Assembly (NCBI GenBank): GCA_963691815.1
Contig: OY829661.1
Span: 21,751,390-21,815,389 of the forward strand
Direction of reading: 5' to 3'
DNA: 64,000 nt
Source of the DNA: Echiichthys vipera
Lineage: Eukaryota; Chordata; Actinopteri; Perciformes; Trachinidae
The position numbers and the translations under genes were made by a program. Each line of letters begins with the position of its first letter. The stretch's first letter is position 1. Shown piece after piece: positions 35,263 through 46,759 of the stretch. The notes under the pieces were generated by a model that was not told the DNA's origin, did not search any database, and saw nothing but the letters and a program-made list of their open reading frames with translations.

Positions 35263-38119
35263 GCTTAGAGCTCATGAACACACCCCCATTGTCAGAATAA
35301 ATATGTGCATATACACACAAGCGCACATGCACACACATAAACAAAATGCATACACGTGTGTGCGCACATGCGAGGATGCGCACTATTCAGCAGGATGTAA
35401 AAAGAGTCAAAACAAAACAGTAAGTAAAAGATACTCGCTGCTGCTCAAAATCAAAACATACTTGTGGGATGTTTTTTAAATCTGTCCTCGGCTCTGATCC
35501 CTCTCACTTCGTTATCTCTATGGTGATGCTGAAAGAAGGCTGATGGGGAGATTGCTGTACTATCTTCCATCAGGACACAGAACTGAGTCACACATACCAC
35601 ATTTCTCTCTTCCTCTTCCCCTTCTGTGTTGTCTCTTTCTCCCACAAACGCTCGCTCCTCTTCTCTGCTATTCCTTCACGTCTCTTCAGCCCATTCTTCC
35701 ATCCCTCTGGCGTTAATGTTTGCTCTTATTCCCACCTCTCTGTCACTGCTGCTCGGTGAGCTTCACACTGTTTCCTTCCCTCTGTGTAGAGTCCATCTGC
35801 TCCTCTCTTGTCTCCCTTTCCTCTCCTCCTCACCCTCTTTCTGCTATACTCTCTGGTTGTGTCTTCTTCTAGCTCACTCTCCTCTTCTTCTGTGGATACA
35901 TGCCTTTCACGTGGGAACCTTATTATCCATCCCTCAGAGCTCTGAGCTCCGCTGTGCCTACCTAGCTGCCTGAGCGCTCGTGCTGTGAGTGGAAGTGAAT
36001 GGACAGGAGGGGGAGCAAGAAGACAAGAGTGAGCAAACAGGCAGTTATCCTCTCAGATGCTCCTCTCAGTTCCCCCGGTCTTGTTGCTTTTTCCTCTCTC
36101 CCCCTTTCTCTCTGCGTCTCTCCATCATGACCTCCTCTCTGTGTCGCCATGCAAGCCCCTGTATCCTTGTATGCAAAGGGAGGGAGAAGGGGGGTGGGGG
36201 GTGGGATGAAGAGTAGGAGGCAGTCGGAGGTGGAGCTAGTGAGTCGGTCTAATTAAAAAGCAGAGTATGTACAGCTGCAGAGAGCGAAAAGGGAGACAGC
36301 AAGGGGAGGAGAGAGGGGAGCAAAGTGATCCAGGGGGCGGAACCAAGGGACAGGGAGGGAAGAAGCAGTCAGTAGGGGGTGGAAATGAGGGGCAAAGGGT
36401 GGTTAAGGGGGGTCTTGGTAGGGAGCAGCCAGTAGTGTGAGGTGGGGAAAAGGAAAGAGCTGACAGGACACCAAGGTCAGCTGGGGAGGAATGCAGAAAG
36501 GTCACGCATAGAGAGGGGGAGGAAGAAGGGGGCAGAGAAGGAGGGAGAAGGAGATAGGAACAGACAGGTAGAATTATTCTACAGATATCTCCCATGTGAG
36601 TGGGGGCAGACCCAGGGAACCGTGACCAGCAGGATAATAGAGACACATGGACAATGGCCCTCTGAAGCAGAGGCAGATCCACAGTCATCGAAGGTTAAAC
36701 CGCTCCAGTGTTTTCAAGCCTCTCTAAATTAAAATGCGTAAGTGTTGTGCATGCAAATTAAAAAGGCAAAACACCAATCTGTATTAAATTAATCACGTAT
36801 TCTTTGCTTGTGTTGTCTTGTGTCTGAAGTTATGAGGGTGTTTTTGTCCAGGCTCAATAACTATAACAAATTGATTTTTTTTTTCCTCACTGTTGAACAT
36901 CGACTCCATCATCACTGCACTTGCTGTTGTCACCTGAGGCCATTAGTAGAAACCACTTTATACAGCAGAGATCGGGAGATAAAGTCTACACCTTCATGCC
37001 TTAAGGGCTGAGACATCTCGTCCCATTTTATCAGCTCTGATCACTTATCTTGTCCCATCTCCTCCCCCCCCCCCCCTTTCTCTATCAGACTTACATTAAC
37101 ATCCCAGTGAATCTTGTTTTTACATCTTTCACTGTTCTACTTTTACACTTTCAGGGAATTGTCATTTGAATGGATTTCAGATACAATTTCATGGAACGAG
37201 CACAATTACGCCCACAGAATTTACAGTAATAAGAGTTGAATGGACAGGCCATCCACTGCAATAAAGATACATAATGGGATCAACGGGTTGAAGGAGGGTA
37301 ATTATACACACATCACGTAGCTGCGAGGCTCAGAAGAAGCGTCTAATGAGGACAAAGGTACCACCTGCACCTCACTCCATGCCACAAAAGCAAAATATTG
37401 AGAACGTTTCAGTCCGACTTTCGTCAGGTCAGAAAGTTTAACAAATGGAAACCATGGTTCATCTAAAAATATGACCATTCACAATCCAGTAAGGAGCCTT
37501 GAAAAGGACTACAAAAGACATACTTCAAAATCAAACATAAAGACATCTTATTTTTTAAAAACCTTTACACCGGATTCATCCTACTATATATTAACATCTC
37601 AATCCCCCTACATTCAAACATACCGTTTATTGTATTAATTATAAAGAGAAGAAATATTGATTCCATGTATAGAAATTGGGTCTTGTAAAAAAGTGAAAAT
37701 GGGAAAACTTTCTTTGGAGTAAGAGGGTAAATCTCAGAGAAGAGGAGGCGACTTAAACACCCTCTTTATATATCCAAGACAAACTGACAAGAGGACGGGA
37801 CTCAGCTAAAAAGTCGCAATAACAAATCTGTCAGCTACTTCAGCACCATGGAGAGCAATCAATACACAGTACAATACACAGTTAGGCTACTGATATGTGA
37901 GAGCCATGGTTGGGGCCATAGATTCCAACTTGCACAAACATCAGTCAGATAAAGGATCAATGAGTCAGGCAACCTATCCATCTGAACGAACCCCTTTGCC
38001 CCTGCACTCTCTCAGCCACAATAAAATGTTGGCATTGCACATTTCGGCAAACCACAGATACGTTGAATCTCAGCGTTTCTGAACCGCTGCAGCCCGTTCT
38101 AATTCCCGTCTCCTTTTTG

Positions 38120-38425
38120 ATGCTCCACGGTTGCAGGCTTAGGTTTAGGCGTCAGAACTAATTGGTTAGGCTCAGGAAAAGATCAGTGGTTTGGGTTAAA
38201 ATAAGTATGTCTTTGGGGAGTTTGGGGCTTGTTATACTACATCACCTGACTTGCGGAGTACTTGCTCTGAACGTGTAATATTAATGTGGTTTTACATTGG
38301 AGTCAGTTGAAAAGCCAGTACATCTCATACAGTTGTAAAAGGGTGCCAAATTCATTTCATAATAATGTATCTGTGGTTTGCACAAATGTACCATGCCGAC
38401 ATTTTTTTTTCAGGCGACTGGGCTG
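38120..38425 (+). repeat. dispersed repeat family A, copy 2
   Basis: It contains ACATCACCTGACTTGCGGAG, CTCTGAACGTGTAATATTAA, TTTTACATTGGAGTCAG, then GTACCATGCCGACATTTTTT and GGCGACTGGGCTG. Copy 1 (32820-33150) carries the same blocks, partly inverted, and a fragment lies at 58700-58775. Confidence 0.65.
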
Positions 38426-39672
38426 CTCTGCTTCTAAGGGATGTAAAGGGAGGAATAGCACATTAACAAGGGTCATGCATTTTGATCATTTTGCTTACAA
38501 AGGGGATGGCATCTTCACTTGTCCCCCCTCCTATCACTACCGGATATGCCGATATTGGATACTGGATATAGCAATACATGCAGTACACATATAGTATGAA
38601 CACAGAGTAAAGCTTTTTAGCTATTCAAATATTGCATACACTACATGCACAATACTATTTTATATAGGCTAATATGTAAAGTAAAAGTACCTCAAATTAA
38701 ACTGAACTGGTTTAAATAAATTTTACTTTCCACCACTGGAATACTTCAGTCTGGACCAAAGTGGTGAGCGACAGACTGACATTGCTATCCCATAAGCCAC
38801 AGTAGTGTGGAAACATGACTGACTGATTGATTGATTGATTGAATGATTGATTGCAGACTCACATGCCTGTCCCAATAAGCAGGATTGCCATCTTATCTGG
38901 GTATCATTGCTCCAGTAAAACATGAAACATGGCCTATACAAAAACTAACATTTGTCCTGCAAAGATATCCAGATGAGTCAGGAACAGGCCCCAGGATCTA
39001 CACCTGCAGCTGGGTTGAAGCAGAGTGACGCACTTGTCAAAGGGGTATTCAGGGTCATGTGCTGCACCGAGAGATTTGCTTTGCAGCGACTTTGACGTCT
39101 GTGGCGAGTTGAAAGACGAGTGATGTTAGAATGGGTGCATGTATTTTGTCTGTCGGAGACTGTCAGCGTGGTGAAACAGCAGATGGAGGATAATGAAAGG
39201 AGGACAGACTATGAGGCTCCTAACCAGGCGGAGCAGTTTATCGGCTACAGAGAGGACCTTGAGTTTATGGACGTCAAAGAACTTCTGCTGGCAGAGTTTA
39301 TGGGTGGTGTTTAGTTTATCATCCATTATATTTTGACGATGTTTGAAGCTCTCCTCCATCTCAACTGTCCTGCTGGTGATTACACTGGAGTTGTGTGAGG
39401 GTCAAGGCATCTTTGAAGAGCTAAAAAGTGTCTCTTTATCGTTTTAGAGACACACACACAGCAGCTTTGTGAGATGAAATACAAAATGAGAATACTAATA
39501 GGTTACAACAGGGTGTTGTTGCACTTTCTAAGTCCTAATTACAGAAATACTGTACATTGCTGTTATGACTCTTCAGAAATATTAGCTTTATCATAACAGT
39601 TCAAGAGCTGGAAATGAATCCAGGTATCGACTGGTTCTTATATTGTATTTTCTGCTTATTGTTGCTGTCTAG

Positions 39673-39708
39673 TTTTTTTTTTTTTTAAAGGGGGGGGGGG
39701 GGGGGGGG
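39673..39708. repeat. poly(T)-AAA-poly(G) homopolymer junction
   Basis: Fourteen T, three A, then about nineteen G. Run lengths are unreliable in assemblies. Confidence 0.9.
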
Positions 39709-41812
39709 TAAATATATCATTCAATTTGGTGATTTTGAGATTGACTGAATTAACTTCTCCGGCTTAATAAACCCCAACGGATTTACCGTAAAAAATGCAT
39801 TGTCATAAATTATTTACAGATGTTCATGGTCCCAAGAGGATGAAAACAATTACTTTGCCAATCCACTGGCTTTTTTTCAAGCGTCAACATGAGGTTCACA
39901 TTTGTGGCTTTCGAGTGAAATGTCTCGACAATTACTGGATTGCTTGTCATGATTCGGATATTTATGTCCCTCTTAGGATGAGTTGTAAGAAACTATTGTG
40001 ATCTTCTGATCTTCATACGACACCGTCATCAGGTCAGAATTTTAACTTCTCCAACACTTTGATTTATGACCAAATCTGGAAAATGAACGACATTCCCATC
40101 AGCTGTACTTTGTGTTCAGTGCTAATTAACAAATGTTGGCATGCTAACACACTTAACCAAGATGGCAACCATGGTAACTTATATGTAAATAACTAAATCA
40201 AAGAATTAAACCTTCAGCCTAATAGCATCATTATGTTAGCATAGTGAGTGTAAGCATGGGAGCCTTTTGCTCAAAGAACTGTCTACATGTACAGTCCTAC
40301 ATAACTGCTAGCATGGCCGTGCTATTGTTACAAACCAACAACATGTCATACAAAAGTGTGTCATAGCTGATGTTTTGGATCTCTCTTTCCTCTCTATGTC
40401 TCTCCCTTTCTCTTTCCCTGGCTTTTTGTTGTCCATGAGTCAGTTACCATCCTCTCAGGGTGAGCCCAGGAACTGTAATTATTATTAATCAAACTAATCC
40501 AAAAGCACCCCGCGTATAGCTAATCAGATCTTTTGTTCACAGAGCCTCAAAAAGAAAACTACTAGTTTCACTGGCACTCATTAATCAGCCTCTGTGTCTG
40601 ACCGGCTACACAAAAAAAGTGAATTTTAAGCAGATCCTTTAATGTACACTCAGATCAAGTCATCAATCACAGCCTAATACAAGGTTGTACGATAGGCGAC
40701 GTGCCTAATGGCGGGATCTAACTGTGGCCATTACCTGAAATGGTTTTATTATTTTGCTATCTCAGTTTCAAGCATGATGGATGAACGAGGTGGGCAAGTC
40801 ATTTGCCAGATCTGACTACAGCTAGCGTCTCTCTCTTTGATCTGAGCCGGGGCCCAGGACATTGTCAAAGATCTTAAGCTCCTTTGATGGATGAGGGAAC
40901 TTTTCCTGCTTTGTTTCTGGGCTGAATACTGACTTTCCGTGTCCGTCCTCTTGTCTCGAAACAAGGCTGGAGGTCAGAAGAGAATTGCTGCTTGGCAACA
41001 TAATAAATGGGTGAGAAGATAGACTGTGAAAGCAGAGAGATTTCTGGCTGCTGCTATGCACCTAAAGGCACTAACAATACATTTTATTAATGCTTGGTCT
41101 TCTTGTCTACCTCAGATAAGTCTTAGAAAAGTGATAAAAAAAAAGAGAAAAGTTGTGAAGCAGGTGTAGTTAAATTAGAACGGAGCCATATAACATGAAA
41201 GTTTTATTTTCTATGCTGGTAGATAAAATTGCCTCAGGACAAGAATGCTTTTTGGTCGCTCTCTCCACCAGATGGTGATGTTGTTCTTGAAGTGTCAGGC
41301 GAGGTTACATTTCAATATACTTTCCAAATGATTCAGGAAAGACAAAAAAAATCCCCCGTTGTTTACTCCTTTGGACCTTTTGTGTTCACCGAATTGTTAA
41401 TTATAAGTAAGTAATCGGAGTAAAGAAGAGAAATGAATGATGATGTGAGTATGGTGTGTGCACCCTCCTGTGCCTCTGTCTGCTCTTGGCTACAAGAATG
41501 AAACCCATCTCTGAGTCTGTGCGCTGCTGATGTCACAGATGAAATGGATGAATCATCGGGGCCATAGGGCTCATTCGACAGAAAAATCTCAAACGCATTC
41601 TTGATCTAATTCATTAAAAACTAGTTTAAATATAGCAGTGAGTTCTCACATCTTCTCCAGGTATACGGCACTGATAAAGTGATGATGCAGCAACCATGAA
41701 CATCCTGATCTGCTCTGATCCATTGATGTTTTAAAGGCACACATCAAAGAGTAGGCTCTTCATCCTAGCAGCTTGCCGAAGATTAAAAGGGGAGTGTTTT
41801 TCAAAAATAAAG

Positions 41813-41944
<132 letters not shown>

Positions 41945-42670
41945 TTGGCAATGACCCTAATAATCTGGCTTTAGAACTGCAGCCCACTAAAGATCTTTAA
42001 TTAGGACACTTTGCAAGGACATCCCTGGACTAAAAAGGTGAAATCTTTGTTTTGTATGCATATTTTACATGTTTTTTAAAACAGGTTATAATGTAATATT
42101 TATGATGTTCAGTTCAAACTGTTCCCTAATTATGAGCGAGGATGGTATCTGATTTGAATGTAGAAATTAGTGAAGAAAAATACATTGTACACACGTCAAA
42201 GATCTCTGTATAGAAGAAAACTTTGCACATCTATTTCATGAGACAGGTGCGTAGGAGAGAGAGATGAGCAGGTCAAAAACGAATGCACAGTGTATCTTGC
42301 AAAGAATATATATTCAGTTTTGCATGATAGTGTGCGCCAAAGTGCAGGTATATAGATACATTAAGGTTATTATATTAAGGCTAACAGGCATGTACGTGCA
42401 GGCATCATGAGGCAGGCATGGGTCACATCCTGAAGGGCAGTCCAAAAGTCAAAAAGATCAATAATCAAAGTTCAAAAACAGGCAGGTAACAAAATCCAGA
42501 TTCTAGGTTTGTGGGACCAGAATACAGAGGCTAAAAAGCAAAGACAAAAAGTGGCAACTTGGATGAAGTAGCGAGAAGTGAGTGCTGTTAAATATATATC
42601 TGCAGATCTGATGAGGAAAGAGGGAACAGGCGAGCAGGTGGGAGGGGAAGGGACAGGAGAAACAGTCTAT

Positions 42671-43291
42671 GGCTATGTTCACACTGCGGTACAAGTGACC
42701 TGAATCCGATTTTTCCGCTCATATGTGACCCATATCTGATTCACTTTTGGCAGTGTGAACAGCACAAGTCACATTGACTCTGACATTTTCGAATCAGAAT
42801 TAGGCCACTTTTAAATGTGCTACTGAACCGGATATGGATCAGATTTTTTTGAATGCGACCGAATCTGAAAAGCAAGGTTGCATTTAATACAACTTTAACG
42901 TCATTCTGACCCGCTCTGCACTGTTTTGTAAATGAATGACAAATAAAGTTGATGGAAAGAAAAGTGTGCCACAGGCGGGTGTCAGGGACAGAAACAAACA
43001 TGGAGGACAGCAGTGAAGCAGGCGGTCAGTGGAGGGATAGTGAAGTTTCAAAACTTGTTTTCGTTTTAGTTTAGTTTTATATTAAGCCATAAGGTCTTAC
43101 ATTACCGGTTGCCATTGCCATTTTCGCTTCCGTAACACCAAACATTGTGGCGCTATCTCATCAATGATAACTGCGCATGCGGGTCACTTCAGGAGCGTGA
43201 GCTGTTCACACAGCAATCCGTACACAGGCCACATTTAAAGACGTAATGTGAACAGCCAAAGTTCGTTAAGACCTGCAGTGTGAACGCAGCC
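42671..43291. mobile_element. non-autonomous DNA transposon with terminal inverted repeats
   Basis: The left end GGCTATGTTCACACTGCGG and the reverse complement of the right end GGCTGCGTTCACACTGCAGG match over about 20 bases. The 621-bp interior has no transposase ORF. The flanks are TAT on the left and TAA on the right, too short to prove a target duplication. The end sequence is a phrase common in fish MITEs; a PIF/Harbinger or hAT origin is a guess. Confidence 0.7.
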
Positions 43292-44129
43292 TAAGGGCAT
43301 CTGGTGGACAGGAAGAGAATGATGCGTTTGAGGAAGTGGAAGTGTGGCTAAAGGGCAGAAAGTGACAAACTACGTCCCTTAATGAACAGACTCGTATCTG
43401 TGAACAAATTGCATAACATTCATGGTCCTCAGAGGATGATTTTAGTGACACCCAGATGAGATTACTCTTGAAGGAGCTGTACTCAAAATACTGAAACAAA
43501 TGGTTGGGGATTTCCTCCACACAGCTCTACTCCAATACGTGAAATAACCTTTTTTTCACGGCCACATGCATGTGCAGTAGAACCGTCTATCACAACAAAC
43601 AACTGAGAAACTCGGATTACAGCACACAGAGGAAGAGTGACTTCATTCTGTGCTCAGGACACCGTTAGTACAGCCCCTTTAACAGACAGTTTGGTCCAAA
43701 CCAAACATAAAAACATCTGGTTTCCTGTGAAAGGTTCTGTGAACATACCAAGAAGATGACATATTGATGTTTTGGTAACCGTGCCTGCGGTGCCACAAAG
43801 ACAAAAAATCATTAATGAACCCTTTCATTTAAGAATAAATGATACAAATCCACTCGTTTCAACATAAAAATCCTATGTTTGACTGTTACTTCAAATTACA
43901 TGTGCAATCGTTAATACTGAGAGAGTTCTTCAGCTATTTATTCCTATTTACAGGAAGCTGAGTGATTCTCTTTAACACCATACACGTATAAATAATTCAC
44001 ATGCAAAAAAAATTAATTAATAAAGCTTTTGATTCATATTAATGAAAGTAAAATGTGCATGTGATTTGTTTTACGCTCCCTGACAAACAAACCAGGAAAC
44101 AAAATTATTAGATGGTTATATTATTAGAA

Positions 44130-44576
44130 ATTACCTATGGTCATGAAAGCAGGGTCATGACCGAAAGAACAAGATCGCAGGTACAAGCGGCCGAAATGTG
44201 TTTTCTCAGGAGGGTGGCTGGAGTCTCCCTTAGAGAGAGGGGGAGAAGTTCAGCATCCGTGAGGAACTCGGAGTAGAGCCGCTGCTCCTTTGCGTTGAAA
44301 GGAGCCAGTTGAGGTGGTTGGGGCATCTAGTAAGGATGCCCCCTGGGCGCCTCCGTAGGGTCTTCCAGGCACTTCCAGCTGGGAGGACGCCTCGGGGAAG
44401 ACCCAGGACTAGGTGGAGAGATTATATCTCCACACTGGCCTGGGAACGCCTCAGGATCCCCCAGTTAGAGCTGGTTAATGTGGCCCGGGAAAGGGAAGTT
44501 TGGGGTCCCCTGCTAAAGCTGCTGCCCCCGCAACCCGACTCCGGATAAGCGGATGAAGATGAGATGAGATGATGAA
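44130..44576 (+). mobile_element. 3' end of a non-LTR retrotransposon (LINE, Rex3/RTE-like)
   Basis: The frame at 44309-44548 encodes the tail of a reverse-transcriptase protein: RWLGHLVRMPPGRLRRVFQA, then GRPRTRWRDYISTLAWERL and a final LLPPQPDSG with stop. This is a phrase typical of 5'-truncated fish LINEs. The element ends just after the stop in ATGAGATGAGATGATG, resembling the GATG tails reported for Rex3. Upstream sequence (44130-44308) is related but frame-broken. It is a dead 5'-truncated copy; the family assignment is from memory. Confidence 0.75.
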
Positions 44577-44914
44577 AACCAAGTAGCAAGACAAATATAC
44601 TGTAATTAAACTCTAATCTGTGGGATCTGTTCATGGCTGCAGTTATTAGTTACTGAGGACTCTGAGGTCTTGTCATTCAGGGAATTTAAATGTAAACTGT
44701 TGCTTCATCATATGAGTGGAACTGGTTACTGACTGGTGTCTGTTCCTTCAACAGGAGACTTCATTTATCTATTTGGAGTTATTCAGTTCATCAGGTAGGA
44801 ACTCTAACCCTATGAATTAACAATTTATTAACATTTCTAATGCAGACTCTAGACTCTAGACTTGAGGACTCAGTATAAAATGTTAAAGTGTTTTTCTGCT
44901 GAGTTGCCACCATC

Positions 44915-45085
44915 TATAACTGCTTTATGGGAAGGTTTCCGTTGCCACCGTACTCTACGAGGGAATTGTCAGGCATATCTAAATCATGAATAAGTCATAG
45001 AGTGTGGTCTTTACCTACTCTGTAAAGTGTCCTGAGATAACCTTTGTTATGATTTGGCACTATAAATAAAATTGAATTGAATTGA
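44915..45085 (+). repeat. LINE/SINE-type 3' tail with TTGAA repeats
   Basis: GTAAAGTGTCCTGAGATAAC, TTATGATTTGGCACTATAAA, then ATTGAATTGAATTGAATTG. A copy of the same family lies at 14440-14582. Confidence 0.6.
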
Positions 45086-45762
45086 ATTGATCACCAAAGG
45101 GTAAACACCAGCCAGAGGGACTTTTTTGCTCAACCTGGAAACCCCAAAATGATTTATTAAGCATGAATTGATCCACTACTTACTACTCTACTGTTATGTT
45201 TATGGTAATGGATTTATATTTATAAGAATCCCCATTAGCTGATGCAAAAAAAACAACTAATCTTCCTGGATAAATAAACAGAACACAAGACGACAAAGAT
45301 AAAAGTGCAACTACCAAGGTTGCAATGTAAATCAATTGCATGCATTCATATTCATATATCATATTTTGCTAAGGGATGAACTCCAAAAACAGAACAGACG
45401 TATTTATAGTTCATGAGTATAGTATATAGTGTATTTTAGTACACAATAAGAGTTACAGCTCTTGAAAAAGAAGGGAGCCAATTTTGTAATACCTCTTTAA
45501 TAGATCATGTAACATAATCAACAGTGAGCTGAGTGATGTGTGTGATATGTACTGTACATACAGTAGAGGTGTGTGTAGTTATTTGCATTACAAAAAGTTT
45601 CTTACATAATTGTTTATGGATAACTTTCAGTGAATCAGAAATCAATATTTGCCATTCTTTCCAAAAATGATGGTTAATGACCGTTTTCTAGGGCTCACAC
45701 CTGCTGCTGCTGCGTCATGCACCCTGTTACATCTGCGTATGAAGATTATTTTACATTTTATA

Positions 45763-45854
45763 TTCCATGCCCAGTTTTCTAGTTCATTTACAGTAAATAT
45801 ACTTTATTTCAATAATTTCATGTCCAGTATTTTACTTAGTTATGATTGTATATA

Positions 45855-45935
<81 letters not shown>

Positions 45936-46125
45936 CATGTCCAGTATTCTATTTCATTTACAGTAATTATTTATTTTAATCATTTCATGTCCAGTATTCT
46001 AGTTCATTTACAGTAATTATTATAATTTTATTTTAATCTTTCATGTCCAGTTTTCTATTTTATTTATAGTAAGTATATTTCATTTTAATTATTTCATGGA
46101 CAGTATTCTGTTTTATTTAGTTATG

Positions 46126-46176
<51 letters not shown>

Positions 46177-46320
46177 CATGTCCAGTATTCTATTTCATGT
46201 ATAGTAAATACATTTTATTTTAATGATTTCATGTACAGTATTCTGTTTAATTTACAGTATTATTTTTTTCTTAATTATTATTATTTTATATGAATTAACT
46301 CATGTCCAGTATTTATTTTG
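45763..46320 (+). repeat. ~53-bp minisatellite with embedded (TA)n expansions
   Basis: Nine copies of a unit beginning near TTTCATGTCCAGTATTCT, followed by a TTTATTTACAGTAA-like half, start near 45763, 45816, 45933, 45982, 46039, 46092, 46173, 46226 and 46298. Basic spacing is 49-57 bp; two copies are lengthened by pure TA tracts (45849-45933, 46130-46174). It ends about 400 bp upstream of the bnip4 ATG. Confidence 0.85.
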
Positions 46321-46499
46321 TTTATATGATATTAGCCTACATTTTACTTTTATATTGCATTGTTGAAGGAGCCCGAGACTCAATCATAGCATTGCCAACA
46401 CCGACTCTTGCTGTAATATTTGTGCATATGACAAGTAAACCAGCTCGAGTCTTGTTGATGTGGCTTTTACCTGCTGAGCTCTCAGCTGGTTTTGTTTAC

Positions 46500-46716
46500 C
46501 TCTTCTCCCCCGACACGTGGGAAAGGGAGGGAGGGGAGGGGAGGAGGGGTGAGGGGGGATTAGTGCAGCGTTGGTGCCCAGTGTCTTCTTTAGCCCACAA
46601 CAAACACACAAGACTCGATTGAGAGAAAAGCGCACAAGGCAGAAACCCATTTGCACCTGCTAGTCCTCCTCGGCCAGTGTCAGCATCTCTCTCCATCCAG
46701 ACCCCGGCGTCCAAGC
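46500..46716 (+). promoter_or_regulatory. probable bnip4 promoter and 5' UTR, with CACGTG and G-rich tract
   Basis: A palindromic CACGTG at 46514-46519 (ACGTGGG context) is both an E-box and a match to the hypoxia-response core RCGTG. It is followed by a purine strand rich in GGG runs (46525-46558), then non-repetitive sequence to the ATG. BNIP3 in mammals is a classic HIF-1 target with an HRE in its proximal promoter, so a similar role is a reasonable inference. The transcription start is not known. Confidence 0.5.
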
Positions 46717-46759
46717 ATGTCTCTGTCCGGCTCGCAGACACCAGAGGACGGACTCTACG
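46717..46759 (+). CDS. bnip4: bnip4 exon 1 (residues 1-14 and part of 15)
   Basis: ATG in the context AAGCATGT, encoding MSLSGSQTPEDGLY plus the first base of glycine 15, then the donor G|GTGAGT. BNIP3 also has a short N-terminal segment just before its GSWVEL motif, which supports this start. Intron 1 is 3842 bp. Confidence 0.85.

Noticed and set aside
36236..36688. Minus-strand ORF of 150 codons rich in Pro, Ser and Leu
   Set aside because: It lies in a strongly GA/CT-skewed stretch (about 35.5-36.7 kb) where stops are rare in several frames on both strands.
44309..44548. Apparent gene with GRPRTRWRDYISTLAWERL
   Set aside because: It is the 3' end of a truncated LINE, with a broken frame upstream and a GATGA-type tail.
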